Assembly (NCBI GenBank): GCA_964625335.1
Contig: CAZVBE010000030.1
Coordinates: 1 to 19,046 of the forward strand
DNA: 19,046 nt
Reading direction: 5' to 3'
Source: CAZGUG01 sp964625335
GTDB lineage: Bacteria; Bacillota; Clostridia; Ch29
Shown here: positions 1 through 7,470 of the stretch, piece after piece
How positions within the stretch are numbered: position 1 is the first letter of the stretch
How the letters are laid out: each line of letters starts with the position of its first letter
Notes under the pieces: model-generated
The model's database searches: none
The model's input: only the letters and a program-made list of their open reading frames with translations
Told to the model about the DNA's origin: nothing
Position numbers and translations under genes: made by a program

Positions 1-258
1 CTTTTTCCTCGTTGCGGAATATCCTCAACAGGGCTATGGAACGGTTCTTTATCCCATTCTACATCAAAGCCGCAGCACGTACCAGATTGATGTCCTTTCG
101 GACCTTTAGGCTTTGCGCGGCATCACGATATATTTAAGCAAAAACCGTGCCAGCCTTATATGTGCTGCAAATGCCGGTTTCCCGTATCAATAAACCAAAT
201 ACGTGTCTGAAAACAAACACTCCGCCATTATACTGCTGTCTGTTTGCATACACAAACA
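1..258. other. Left-edge region without a convincing gene
   Basis: No complete gene is recognisable here. On the + strand one frame is open from base 2 to a TAG at 107-109 and would encode a 35-residue tail (ending QIDVLSDL). It could be the C-terminus of a gene starting outside the window, but it is too short to identify. The minus strand is also open over much of the same stretch, but that frame has no ATG, GTG or TTG before the window edge. A 60-codon open frame from 147 runs through the transposon end at 259-288 and looks fortuitous. A small hairpin (TGTTTG at 241-246, CAAACA at 253-258) abuts the inverted repeat but has no T-run. Confidence 0.3.
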
Positions 259-288
259 CAAAAAACATTAGGGACGGTTCTTTTTGTT
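259..288 (+). repeat. Left inverted repeat of the RAYT unit
   Basis: This 30-bp arm carries GGGACGGTTC at 271-280 and is an exact reverse complement of 1087-1116. It lies just upstream of the transposase promoter, so it may also be an operator or binding site for the transposase (inference). Confidence 0.85.
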
Positions 289-307
289 ATACATTATTTA
301 ATCTTTT

Positions 308-316
308 TGATATAAT
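308..316 (+). promoter_or_regulatory. Extended -10 promoter of the transposase gene
   Basis: The sequence TGATATAAT matches the extended -10 consensus (TG-N-TATAAT). There is no good -35 hexamer 16-18 bases upstream, as is usual for extended -10 promoters. The start codon at 334 follows, with a GGGGG ribosome site at 322-326. Confidence 0.55.
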
Positions 317-333
317 GTTCTGGGGGTGATAAT

Positions 334-1107
334 ATGCCAAGACGAGCAAGACTGGAAAGCGTATCTGGATATTACCACATAATGACCCGGGGCATTAATA
401 AAGAAAAGATATTTGAAACAAAGAAGGAAAAAGAGACAATAATGACGTTCATCCGGGAAAAATCACAAGAAGAAGCATGCAAAATAGCAGCATACTGCAT
501 TATGAATAATCATTTGCATATAATCGCTATCACAGAAAAACCCATACTTATAAACGTAATGAAAAAAATTAATATTTCCTATGCTATGTCGTATAACCAA
601 AGGCATGAAAGAATAGGTCCGGTATTTCAGGACAGATTCAGAAGTGAAAACATAAATAACGACAGACATTTTTACGGAGTTCTTAGATATATTCACAATA
701 ACCCTGTAAACGCCGGAATAGTCCCAAAAGCGGAAGAATACATATGGAGCAGTATGAGAGAATACTTAAACGGCAGAACCCTGTTGATAGATGAAAAAGT
801 CAAAGATGATATTATGCATCATTTTATGTCGAAAAAGAGTTTTATAGACTTCCATAACCTACAGGATGAAACAATTTATTTGGAAGTTAAAGAAGAAACG
901 GAAATACTTGAGGAAAAAAGAGCAAAGCGAATAATAAAAGATTATTTTGAAAAGAAAGGCATAAACGATCTTATCAAACCAGGTGACAAAGATGAATTGG
1001 TAGAAAAATTATTAAAGGAAACGAACCTTTCCTATAGAAGGATAGCAAAGGAGACAGGGACAAGTATTAATACTGTATTCAGAGCAAACAAAAAGAACCG
1101 TCCCTAA
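334..1107 (+). CDS. REP-associated tyrosine transposase (RAYT, Y1/IS200-like)
   Basis: This 257-aa protein belongs to the Y1 HUH transposase family. The HUH metal motif is H60-L-H62 within MNNHLHII. Downstream is the family block QDRFRSE, followed by RYIHNNPVNAG, in which Y119 is the likely nucleophile that forms the 5' phosphotyrosine with single-stranded DNA. After the catalytic domain (about residues 1-150) comes a charged linker and a C-terminal helix-turn-helix-like segment (LSYRRIAKETGTSINTVFR), probably for DNA binding. RAYTs are known to act on REP palindromes scattered in their host genome; here matching sequences occur at the gene's own flanks and at 15639-15665. The last codons (KKNRP-stop) lie inside the right inverted repeat. 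ATG at 334 is preceded by GGGGG at a good distance. The frame and motifs are intact, so the gene may be active. Confidence 0.9.
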   Translation: MPRRARLESVSGYYHIMTRGINKEKIFETKKEKETIMTFIREKSQEEACKIAAYCIMNNHLHIIAITEKPILINVMKKINISYAMSYNQRHERIGPVFQDRFRSENINNDRHFYGVLRYIHNNPVNAGIVPKAEEYIWSSMREYLNGRTLLIDEKVKDDIMHHFMSKKSFIDFHNLQDETIYLEVKEETEILEEKRAKRIIKDYFEKKGINDLIKPGDKDELVEKLLKETNLSYRRIAKETGTSINTVFRANKKNRP

Positions 1108-1116
1108 TGTTTTTTG
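1087..1116 (-). repeat. Right inverted repeat of the RAYT unit
   Basis: Perfect reverse complement of 259-288. It contains the transposase stop codon (TAA at 1105-1107) and ends 18 bases before the start codon of the transporter gene. Confidence 0.85.
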
Positions 1117-1134
1117 AAGTGAGGCGTATTCAAA

Positions 1135-2016
1135 ATGGAACAGCCAACCGGGATTTTATCCCGCAAATCAAGGTCTACCTCCATACTCTATCTGATAACA
1201 GCATCGGTGCTATGGAGCCTGGGCGGAGTGTTCATAAAAGGGGTGGAATTAAACCCGCTTGCAATAGCCGGCATGAGAAGCATCTTTGCTTCCCTTTTCC
1301 TGTGGGCGGTTATCCGCAAACCCAAATTCACCTGGTCAAGGGATCAGATACTGTGCGCTGTTGCCTATTCGGCGACGGTTATTCTTTTTGTTATAGCAAA
1401 CAAAATGACAACGGCGGCAAATGTGATACTGCTGCAGTATACAGCACCCATATATGTTGCGCTGTTCGGCTTTCTTGTGCTTAAGGAAAAAACCACCAGG
1501 GCCGACTGGGTGACCATTATTGTCGTACTGGGCGGAATGGCATTATTCTTTGGGGACAACCTCGACACAAGGGGTTTATGGGGCAATATACTGTCTATAA
1601 TCGACGGTATAACCTATGCAACGGTAATACTGCTGCTGCGCAAGCAAAGGGACAGTGGGTCCCTGGACGCCATATTGCTGGGCAACATATTCACTGCAAT
1701 AATCGGCATACCCTTTATGTTCCAGTCGGTTCCGTCAACTTCTGCGGTATTTTCCCTGCTGTTCATGGGTGTCCTGCAGCTGGGACTTCCCTATATCCTT
1801 TTTGCGCTGGCGATGAAATCGGTATCCGCCCTGGATGCCGCCCTTATACCTGTGATAGAGCCTGTTTTGAACCCGATATGGGTGTTTCTCCTGATAGGCG
1901 AGGTGCCGGGGAAATGGGCACTGGCCGGAGGTGTAATAGTAATTCTGGCGGTAACATACCGGTGTGTGTTTACTACGAAAAGGACTGCCCGGAAAAGCAC
2001 AGCAGAAACCGGATAA
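1135..2016 (+). CDS. EamA-family (drug/metabolite superfamily) transporter
   Basis: A 293-aa integral membrane protein with about ten hydrophobic segments arranged as two five-helix EamA repeats. The first repeat starts with ITASVLWSLGGVFIKG (residues about 22-37) and ends near the hydrophobic ILLQYTAPIYVALFGFLVLKE; the second starts near GNILSIIDGITYATVILLL and contains the family signature ALIPVIEPVLNPIWVFLLIGE. Length fits the family (about 280-310 aa). These proteins export or import small metabolites across the cytoplasmic membrane; the substrate cannot be told. ATG 1135 is preceded by GTGAGG at 1119-1124. The RAYT unit ends only 18 bases upstream, so any native promoter was displaced or now comes from within the mobile element. 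Confidence 0.88.
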   Translation: MEQPTGILSRKSRSTSILYLITASVLWSLGGVFIKGVELNPLAIAGMRSIFASLFLWAVIRKPKFTWSRDQILCAVAYSATVILFVIANKMTTAANVILLQYTAPIYVALFGFLVLKEKTTRADWVTIIVVLGGMALFFGDNLDTRGLWGNILSIIDGITYATVILLLRKQRDSGSLDAILLGNIFTAIIGIPFMFQSVPSTSAVFSLLFMGVLQLGLPYILFALAMKSVSALDAALIPVIEPVLNPIWVFLLIGEVPGKWALAGGVIVILAVTYRCVFTTKRTARKSTAETG

Positions 2017-2075
2017 CCTGCAAAATCCGACAAATGGAAACCATCCTTTTTCACACCCAGCCGCAAATTATTTCA

Positions 2076-2104
2076 TTTACCTTCGGGTGTTTTTATCATA
2101 TAAT
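2076..2104 (+). promoter_or_regulatory. Probable sigma-A promoter of the GerMN gene
   Basis: TTTACC at 2076-2081 (4 of 6 to the -35 consensus), a 17-base spacer, and a perfect TATAAT at 2099-2104. It lies about 57 bases before the likely start codon. ACACCC at 2053-2058 can pair with GGGTGT at 2085-2090 followed by TTTT, a possible weak terminator of the transporter gene, but the 26-base loop makes that doubtful. Confidence 0.5.
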
Positions 2105-2160
2105 AGTATATACAAAGAGATCCATTTGGGGGAAAGATAATATAATGGGGAGTGATGCCA

Positions 2161-3477
2161 TTGTTGAAGAGTATACTTGTCATAGCTCTTGTGCTATTGA
2201 TGGGATTTTCGTGCATGAACCCACCTTTAGAAATCAATAACCTTTTATACATACCCGTGGAACAGTCAATAGGCTATTCATTCCTGCCTGTCCAAACGGA
2301 GATTATCAATCCGCAGTTAATTAGCTTTTCTATAACTTCTACAGGCACCAATATAAGTTTCAAAAATACCCCGGGCCAAAACCTAAGGGTGGAAGCCTTC
2401 AAAGACGGCGAACCGTTAGAAAATCTAAACTATCTGGAACTGGAAACCGGCAGCCCCGATGAGGATATATTAATCACCCGGGATAATTCACTGATTCTGC
2501 AAATAGACATTTCGCAGAAAACGACCGGTCTGCCCGACGGCGATTACCTCTACAGGTTTTACAGCCAACACAGCGACCTTAAGGAGATAGCTCCACTGGA
2601 ACTGATGGTAAATTACAAATCAGACCCCCGGTATGTCAAGAGTCTTAACTATCAGCCAAAGGACAGCATGGGCATGATACTGTACTTTCCGGAGAGAGAT
2701 AACAAATACCTGATTCCGGTAACCCGGTTTGTACCCGATAATGCCGCCGTACTTACCCAGACCATAGAAAACCTGAGCAAAGGCCCCGACCCGGCAACCA
2801 CGCTGAATACCGGAGCAATAATACCCGAAGTCGACAAGGTGTACTACTCGGGCAGTACTGTGTATGTTGAAACCGGTTCCCTGTCCGACAGGCTTCAGGA
2901 TACCGATGAGCTGCAGCTGGCCCTTAATTCCATTGTCCGCACCATGACCGAAGTGCCGGGAATGAGAAGGGTACAGTTCCTGCCTGACGGAAAAAGGGCG
3001 GATGAAATAGCTCCGGGCATTCCTGTCCGAAGCCCATGGCTTCCGGACACCGGTCCAGCCGCCTATCTGCCCTACAACACTTTTGACAGGTATCTTCTGT
3101 TCCCCTACAGCCCCGACCTTTCGGATGCCGTAACCATAAGGGAATATTGTCTTTTATTGTTTGACAGGCTAAAAAAGGGCCTGCCGGAGGACCCGCTGGT
3201 TGAGCCGGTTATACCAAAAGAAGTAGCACTTTTGAATGTATACTATGCAAACCACAGCCTGAAGCTGGATTTTAACGCCGCCTTCCTTGACGCGTATAAT
3301 GAGGACAGGCAGAGACAATCCATGATGATGGATGCAGTGCTGTATACCTTCAGCTCGATAGAAGGCGTTACCAGCCTGCAGATTTTGATTGATGGGGACG
3401 ACCGGCATACCTTTGCCGACCATAACCTGGCAACTTCCTTTACAAGGCCTTTGTATATAAATCCGGAAAAAAATTAA
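2161..3477 (+). CDS. Lipoprotein-like protein with two GerMN domains
   Basis: The protein begins with a signal-like stretch (LKSILVIALVLLMGFSC), whose Cys could be a lipid-attachment site although the preceding GFS is not an ideal lipobox. After a region of about 170 residues come two GerMN-type domains. The first runs from LIPVTRFV through QTIENLSKGP and YVETGSL to VQFLPDG. The second runs from VALLNVYY through LKLDFNAAF to LQILIDG. GerM/GerMN proteins are exported and associated with sporulation, germination or envelope functions; the exact role here is unknown. The frame is open from GTG 2152, and ATG 2155 is possible, but GGGGAG at 2147-2152 sits only 2 bases before that ATG and 8 before TTG 2161, so I prefer TTG (TTG 2164 also possible). 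The product is about 438 aa. The stop codon lies inside the terminator stem at 3473-3496. Confidence 0.8.
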   Translation: MLKSILVIALVLLMGFSCMNPPLEINNLLYIPVEQSIGYSFLPVQTEIINPQLISFSITSTGTNISFKNTPGQNLRVEAFKDGEPLENLNYLELETGSPDEDILITRDNSLILQIDISQKTTGLPDGDYLYRFYSQHSDLKEIAPLELMVNYKSDPRYVKSLNYQPKDSMGMILYFPERDNKYLIPVTRFVPDNAAVLTQTIENLSKGPDPATTLNTGAIIPEVDKVYYSGSTVYVETGSLSDRLQDTDELQLALNSIVRTMTEVPGMRRVQFLPDGKRADEIAPGIPVRSPWLPDTGPAAYLPYNTFDRYLLFPYSPDLSDAVTIREYCLLLFDRLKKGLPEDPLVEPVIPKEVALLNVYYANHSLKLDFNAAFLDAYNEDRQRQSMMMDAVLYTFSSIEGVTSLQILIDGDDRHTFADHNLATSFTRPLYINPEKN

Positions 3478-3496
3478 GCACACCTTTGTGCTTAAT
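3467..3496 (-). terminator. Rho-independent terminator of the fxsA-end operon
   Basis: ATTAAGCACA at 3473-3482 pairs perfectly with TGTGCTTAAT at 3487-3496 around a 4-base loop. On the minus strand the hairpin is followed by seven T residues (A-tract 3467-3473 on the + strand). It therefore ends minus-strand transcripts coming from fxsA 85 bases away. The stem overlaps the TAA stop codon (3475-3477) of the convergent GerMN gene; there is no T-run in the + direction. Confidence 0.8.
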
Positions 3497-3503
3497 CAGA
3501 TTA

Positions 3504-3531
3504 CACATCATCAGTTTCACATCATCAGTTT
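3504..3531. repeat. 14-bp tandem duplication
   Basis: CACATCATCAGTTT occurs twice head to tail in the gap between the terminator and fxsA. It is a short local duplication with no evident function. Confidence 0.7.
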
Positions 3532-3580
3532 CACAGCTTTTACCCGCACAATTAAAAGGGGTACAAACGGCAAAAGCCCG

Positions 3581-3979
3581 TTACCAGCCGTTCCATCTGA
3601 ATATAACGTGTCCCCTGTCAACCATCCCGCGCAGTTTAATCTTAAGCCATTCCCTCAAAGCAATACGAGTAACGGGTATTACCAGTGCGAACCCGAGGGT
3701 GTCGGTTATAAGCCCCGGAGTAAGCAGCATGGCGCCGCCCATAAGTATACACAGTCCGTCAATCATCTGGTTGCCCGGCAGCCTGCCTTCCTGCATTTCA
3801 AGCTGCATCCGCCGCAGCACATCCATGCCCTGGGTTTTGGCAAGGAAAGCCCCTGCAACGCCTGTAACCACAACCACCAGTACGGTATAACCAACACCAA
3901 TATACTGTCCCAGTTTTATTAAAAGAGCCAGCTCAAGCAGTGGTACAACTGTAAGAAGCAGCATTAACCTAAGCAGCAT
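3581..3979 (-). CDS. fxsA: FxsA family membrane protein
   Basis: A 132-aa protein matching the FxsA family in length and pattern: an N-terminal hydrophobic segment (LLLTVVPLLELALLIKLG), the second segment YTVLVVVVTGVAGAFLA, the polar block LRRMQLEMQEGRLPGNQMIDG, and a third hydrophobic segment with GGAMLLTPGLITDTLGF, typical of this family. FxsA of E. coli was named for suppressing F-plasmid exclusion of phage T7; its physiological function is not established. Related genes lie next to pyk in Bacillus, consistent with the position here. ATG at 3979 is preceded by GGAGGG. It is the last gene before the terminator at 3467-3496, and the thioesterase gene lies 16 bases upstream, so it is probably cotranscribed with pyk. 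Confidence 0.85.
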   Translation of the reverse strand: MLLRLMLLLTVVPLLELALLIKLGQYIGVGYTVLVVVVTGVAGAFLAKTQGMDVLRRMQLEMQEGRLPGNQMIDGLCILMGGAMLLTPGLITDTLGFALVIPVTRIALREWLKIKLRGMVDRGHVIFRWNGW

Positions 3980-3995
3980 CCTGCAACCCTCCGTT

Positions 3996-4412
3996 CTACA
4001 AACAGTCCAAAAGTCTTGTATAGTATTCGCCGCACTTCTTTTTCAGATTAACGGGCTTAAATGTATTTGTATCCGCAAAGGCATGGGTTGTGCTGCCCTG
4101 CGCCAGCAATATGCTGTCTTTTTCCCTTATCACATCATAACCAAAAACTATTCTTGCCGCCGTCATTTGTTTTATGCCGGTTCTTATAATAACCATATCG
4201 TCATACTTTGCCGGCGTCTTGTAACCGCACCGGCTTTCGACAACAGGCAGCATAACGCCTTTATCCTCAAGGTCCTTATAGCTTAAACCGAGGGATCTGA
4301 TATACTCGTTCCTTCCCACCTCAAACCATGCATAGTAATTACCGTAGTATACCACTCCCATCTGGTCGGTATCCCTGTATATGGCCCTTATACGGGCATC
4401 CCATGTATACAC
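3996..4412 (-). CDS. Acyl-CoA thioesterase, 4HBT/YbgC-type hotdog protein
   Basis: A small hotdog-fold protein of about 138 aa. The N-terminal motif YRDTDQMGVVYYGNYYAWFE is the classic 4-hydroxybenzoyl-CoA thioesterase/YbgC signature, with the Asp of DQMG and the following helix forming the active site. The family hydrolyses acyl-CoA thioesters in the cytoplasm; the acyl group cannot be predicted. The frame extends to a GTG at 4421, but there GGGAGG (4422-4427) would touch the start codon; the GTG at 4412 lies 9 bases after the same GGGAGG, so I chose that. The ribosome site directly follows the pyk stop codon, pointing to translational coupling with pyruvate kinase. Confidence 0.85.
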   Translation of the reverse strand: MYTWDARIRAIYRDTDQMGVVYYGNYYAWFEVGRNEYIRSLGLSYKDLEDKGVMLPVVESRCGYKTPAKYDDMVIIRTGIKQMTAARIVFGYDVIREKDSILLAQGSTTHAFADTNTFKPVNLKKKCGEYYTRLLDCL

Positions 4413-4427
4413 GTTCCGCACCTCCCG

Positions 4428-6182
4428 TTACATTACCGTTGCAATTCCCCTGTATATTAGACCGGTGGTACCGTCCACCGTCACTATTTCACCGTCGTCC
4501 AAAAGTTCAAAAACATCTGCAGCACCGACAATGGTGGGCTTGCCCAGATTAAGGCCTACTATAGCCGCATGGGAAGTAATCCCCCCCTCTTCGGCTATTA
4601 TGGCGGCAGCCATTTCCATATAGGGCACCATTTCCTTGTCGCCGGATTTAATTACCAGTACATTACCGGGGTAAAATTTATCGGCACCGGCAGCGGGCTC
4701 GGTTATAAAAACCGCCTTTCCGTAAGCAGACCGGTTTCCTACCCCCATGCCCTTTGTCAGCACTTTGGCTACGGTATGTACCCTTATAAGGTTGGTGGTA
4801 CCGGTAACCGCCGTAGGTACCCCCGCAGTCAGCACCACAAGGTCGCCCTCCGAAACAAGACCTCTGGTCTTAGCGGCTTTGACGCTGGCCTCCAGCGTAT
4901 CATCGGTGTTTTCGGCCAGTTCTGACAATATGGGATAAACGCCCCATGAAAGGTTTAATTGCCTTACGATCCTTTCATCCGGCGTGGTGGCTATTATGGC
5001 GGAACGGGGCCTGTATTTGGACACCATCCTTGCCGTATATCCGCCCTGGGTAGCCGTTATGATTGCCGAAGCCCTGAGTTCACTTGCTATTGTACAGGTT
5101 GCATAGCTGACTGCGTTAGTTACGGTGTTGCTGCCGCACTCCGCTTCCGGGTTTAACATCATACCGTACTCACAGCTTTCCTCGGTCCGGGCGGCTATTT
5201 TTGCCATGGTTTTTACCGCTTCCAAAGGGTATTTGCCGGCGGCGGTCTCGCCAGACAGCATTATGGCATCTGTCCCGTCGAGTACCGCATTGGCCACGTC
5301 GGCCACCTCTGCCCTGGTGGGCCTTGGATTTCTCATCATGGAATCCAGCATCTGTGTAGCGGTTATTACCGGCTTGCCGGCCAGATTGCATTTTCTTATC
5401 ATTTCCTTCTGCAGTATGGGTACACCCTCGGTGGGTATCTCCACCCCGAGGTCTCCCCTTGCCACCATTATTCCGTCCACAAGTTCCAGTATGCCGTCCA
5501 GGTTGTCTACTCCCTGTTGGTTCTCTATTTTGGCGATAATACGTATCCACTCGCCGCCGTTCTCTTCAAGTATCCGCCGTATGTCCAGTATATCCTCCGG
5601 CTTCCTGGTAAAGGAGGCCGCTATAAAGTCAACCTGATGCTTTATTCCAAACAGTATATCCTCCCTGTCCTTTTCGCTTATGGCGGGCAGTCCCACCACG
5701 GCTCCGGGGAGGTTAACCCCCTTGTTGTTGGTAATATCCCCTCCGTTTTCCACCCTGCACACAACGTCCTGACCGTTAATTTCCTCAACCGCCAGTTCAA
5801 TAAGCCCGTCATCAAGCAGTACCTTATATCCTACGTCTATGTCGTTGGGAAGGTCTTTGTATGTAACGCTGACAATGCTTTCATTGCCCTCCACTTCTCT
5901 TGTGGTAAGCACAAACATACTGCCCTGCTTAAGGACCGCCCGGCCTCCGGCAAAGGTTTTGAGCCGTATTTCGGGCCCTTTTGTATCCAAAAGCAGAGCC
6001 ACCGGTCTTTTTAGTTCCTCCCTCAGCTGTTTCACCTTGTTAATCTTGTCCAAATGTTCGGCGTGGCTGCCGTGGGAGAAATTAAGCCTTGCCACATCCA
6101 TGCCGGCCTCTATCATTTCTTTAAGTATCTCTTTTTCCCCGGCGGCGGGACCGAGGGTACATACAATCTTTGTCCTGCGCAT
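4428..6182 (-). CDS. pyk: Pyruvate kinase with C-terminal PEP-utilizer domain
   Basis: This 584-aa enzyme converts phosphoenolpyruvate and ADP to pyruvate and ATP in glycolysis. Visible motifs: KIVCTLGPA at the N-terminus, ARLNFSHG (31-38), DTKGPEIR, IAKIENQQG, the Mg/PEP site MVARGDLGVEIP, and ATQMLDSMMRNPRPTRAEVADVANAVLDG (quoted in part by family signature TRAEVADVANA). Residues to about 470 form the usual catalytic and regulatory core. The last 110 or so residues are a phosphohistidine-type PEP-utilizer domain with GGITSHAAIVG, H538 being the usual phospho-acceptor. This extension is known from Bacillus and Clostridia pyruvate kinases and is not itself needed for catalysis in those studied. 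ATG at 6182 has a perfect AGGAGG seven bases upstream. pfkA ends 11 bases before it, so both glycolytic enzymes share a transcript. Confidence 0.97.
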   Translation of the reverse strand: MRRTKIVCTLGPAAGEKEILKEMIEAGMDVARLNFSHGSHAEHLDKINKVKQLREELKRPVALLLDTKGPEIRLKTFAGGRAVLKQGSMFVLTTREVEGNESIVSVTYKDLPNDIDVGYKVLLDDGLIELAVEEINGQDVVCRVENGGDITNNKGVNLPGAVVGLPAISEKDREDILFGIKHQVDFIAASFTRKPEDILDIRRILEENGGEWIRIIAKIENQQGVDNLDGILELVDGIMVARGDLGVEIPTEGVPILQKEMIRKCNLAGKPVITATQMLDSMMRNPRPTRAEVADVANAVLDGTDAIMLSGETAAGKYPLEAVKTMAKIAARTEESCEYGMMLNPEAECGSNTVTNAVSYATCTIASELRASAIITATQGGYTARMVSKYRPRSAIIATTPDERIVRQLNLSWGVYPILSELAENTDDTLEASVKAAKTRGLVSEGDLVVLTAGVPTAVTGTTNLIRVHTVAKVLTKGMGVGNRSAYGKAVFITEPAAGADKFYPGNVLVIKSGDKEMVPYMEMAAAIIAEEGGITSHAAIVGLNLGKPTIVGAADVFELLDDGEIVTVDGTTGLIYRGIATVM

Positions 6183-6193
6183 TATACTTCCTC

Positions 6194-7168
6194 CTAAATC
6201 GATAGTATTCTGGCCAGCGAATATATATCACCGGAAAATTCTTTTTTTGATTCCAGCACCTTGTCAAAATCAAACTCGGTTATTTCGTTGCGGTACTGTG
6301 ATACCATCTTTGAGGTTTGCCCCTCCATTAAAAGTTCCACCGCCCTTGCCCCCAGCCTGCTGGCCAGTATCCTGTCAAAGGCGGTCGGGCTGCCTCCCCT
6401 CTGTAAATGTCCCAATATTGTAACCCGGGTTTCAACATTTATTTTCTCCTCTATGCTTTTTGCCATTTCAAAGGCGCCGCCCACTCCCTCCGCCAGAACT
6501 ATTATACTGTGGAGCTTGCCCCTGTTCCTGCCCTGCATTATTCTTATGCATATATCATCCACACCGGCACTTACCTCGGGGACAATAATGCTCTCGGCGC
6601 CCCCGGCCAGGCCGGCATAAAGGCTGATATCACCCGAATTCCTGCCCATAACCTCAATAATATTCGCCCGGTTGTGGGAGGATGTTGTGTCCCTAATCCT
6701 GCCGATTGCTTCAACCACAGTGTTAACCGCCGTATTAAAGCCTATTGTGTAATCACAATAGGGAATATCATTGTCTATGGTTCCCGGGATCCCTATTACC
6801 CCCGGACCCATACCCGCCAGGTCCCTGGCGCCGCGAAAGGAACCGTCTCCCCCTATAACCACCAAGCCCTGTATTCCGAACACCTTCATCATGTTGAGTG
6901 CCTTTTCCCTGCCCTTTTTGGTGGTAAACTCATGACTCCTGGCAGTCTGCAATATGGTGCCGCCCCTGTGGATTATATCCGCCACAGAGGAAAGGGACAT
7001 TTCAAATATTTCCCCCTTTATAAGCCCTGCAAAGCCCTTCCTTACTCCCATTACCTTCAGCCCATGAAAAATGCCGGTCCTTACCACTGCCCTGACTGCG
7101 GCATTCATGCCCGGCGCATCTCCACCACTGGTAAGAACTCCTATGATTTTATTATGCAAATCCGCCAA
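6194..7168 (-). CDS. pfkA: ATP-dependent 6-phosphofructokinase
   Basis: A 324-aa enzyme that phosphorylates fructose 6-phosphate to the 1,6-bisphosphate. It shows the PfkA signatures GVLTSGGDAPGMNAAVR (10-26), IGGDGSFRGA (105-114), IPGTIDNDI (127-135, with D132 the catalytic Asp) and EVMGRNSGDI. The Gly in PGTIDND (Lys in PPi-dependent enzymes) indicates use of ATP. Length fits the short allosteric bacterial type (about 320 aa). The assigned start is TTG 7168, seven bases after GAGG; TTG 7159 is an alternative, nine bases after AGGAG, and gives MHNKIIGVL. The small gene upstream ends 27 bases away, so transcription probably begins at the promoter near 7437. Confidence 0.97.
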   Translation of the reverse strand: MADLHNKIIGVLTSGGDAPGMNAAVRAVVRTGIFHGLKVMGVRKGFAGLIKGEIFEMSLSSVADIIHRGGTILQTARSHEFTTKKGREKALNMMKVFGIQGLVVIGGDGSFRGARDLAGMGPGVIGIPGTIDNDIPYCDYTIGFNTAVNTVVEAIGRIRDTTSSHNRANIIEVMGRNSGDISLYAGLAGGAESIIVPEVSAGVDDICIRIMQGRNRGKLHSIIVLAEGVGGAFEMAKSIEEKINVETRVTILGHLQRGGSPTAFDRILASRLGARAVELLMEGQTSKMVSQYRNEITEFDFDKVLESKKEFSGDIYSLARILSI

Positions 7169-7195
7169 CTCCTAACCTCATAAACATAATATCCC

Positions 7196-7390
7196 TTACA
7201 AACCCGCCTGATATAAGCAGCTTTTGACTTCCTCTATCTCACTTTCAGGGACCAGTATTTCATAATATCCATCCCCGCACGAACACTTCTGAACAGGCCT
7301 TACCTTGACCAGTATACATTCCTTCTCCAAAAACTCCTTTACCTTCTCTGCCGTTTCCATGTTTGTAGCCATATAAACAACCGTCCACAT
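7196..7390 (-). CDS. Small conserved-type protein, possibly DUF2007-like
   Basis: A 64-aa protein beginning MWTVVYMATNMETAEKVKEF and ending EEVKSCLYQAGL, with a CSCGDGYYEILVP centre. The layout (beta-strand, helix starting with AEKVKEFLE, two strands, helix) resembles the ferredoxin-like fold of small DUF2007-type putative signalling proteins, but this is a resemblance only. Two close Cys residues (CSC) could bind metal. I chose ATG 7390 because GGGGGG (7398-7403) lies seven bases ahead; the frame can also start at GTG 7396. It is the first gene after the extended -10 promoter at 7437-7445 and precedes pfkA by 27 bases. Confidence 0.65.
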   Translation of the reverse strand: MWTVVYMATNMETAEKVKEFLEKECILVKVRPVQKCSCGDGYYEILVPESEIEEVKSCLYQAGL

Positions 7391-7436
7391 GTTCACGCCC
7401 CCCAGACTATAGTACCAATTTATTACTTATAAACAT

Positions 7437-7445
7437 ATTATAACA
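7437..7445 (-). promoter_or_regulatory. Extended -10 promoter of the pfkA-pyk operon
   Basis: Read on the minus strand this is TGTTATAAT, a perfect extended -10 (TG-N-TATAAT) about 47 bases ahead of the 64-aa gene. No convincing -35 box is present. It lies between the MITE-like repeat and the operon, so the operon has a promoter separate from dnaE. Confidence 0.55.
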
Positions 7446-7470
7446 TATATGGACTTTCTAATTCATCAAT

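Larger units (their letters stand above)
259..1116 (+). mobile_element. RAYT/IS200-like unit bounded by 30-bp inverted repeats
   Basis: The arms 259-288 and 1087-1116 are perfect reverse complements of each other over 30 bases; the left arm contains TTAGGGACGGTTC and the right arm contains GAACCGTCCCTAA. The match stops at exactly these borders (258/1117 and 289/1086 do not pair). Between them lies one transposase gene with its own promoter, so this 858-bp block looks like a self-contained element. The flanks show no target-site duplication, which fits the single-strand mechanism known for HUH-type Y1 transposases. The interior is clearly richer in A+T than the neighbouring genes, suggesting acquisition from elsewhere. 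A near-identical end recurs at 15639-15665. Confidence 0.75.

Noticed and set aside
1..130. Open minus-strand frame running off the left edge
   Set aside because: It contains no ATG, GTG or TTG start before the edge and its sequence resembles no family I recognise.
2053..2094. Terminator after the transporter gene
   Set aside because: The six-base stem has a 26-base loop and overlaps the -35 region of the next promoter; too weak to list separately.
1107..2240. Long + strand frames at 1107-1484 and 1578-2240
   Set aside because: They lie out of frame with the transporter gene, which has a clear membrane-protein pattern; their Cys/His-rich content is typical of shadow translation.
6194..7168. 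PPi-dependent phosphofructokinase
   Set aside because: The active-site block reads PGTIDND with Gly, not the Lys typical of PPi-dependent enzymes.
4569..7183. Several + strand frames of 100-260 codons opposite pyk and pfkA
   Set aside because: They are antisense to enzymes with complete catalytic motifs and have no independent signals.
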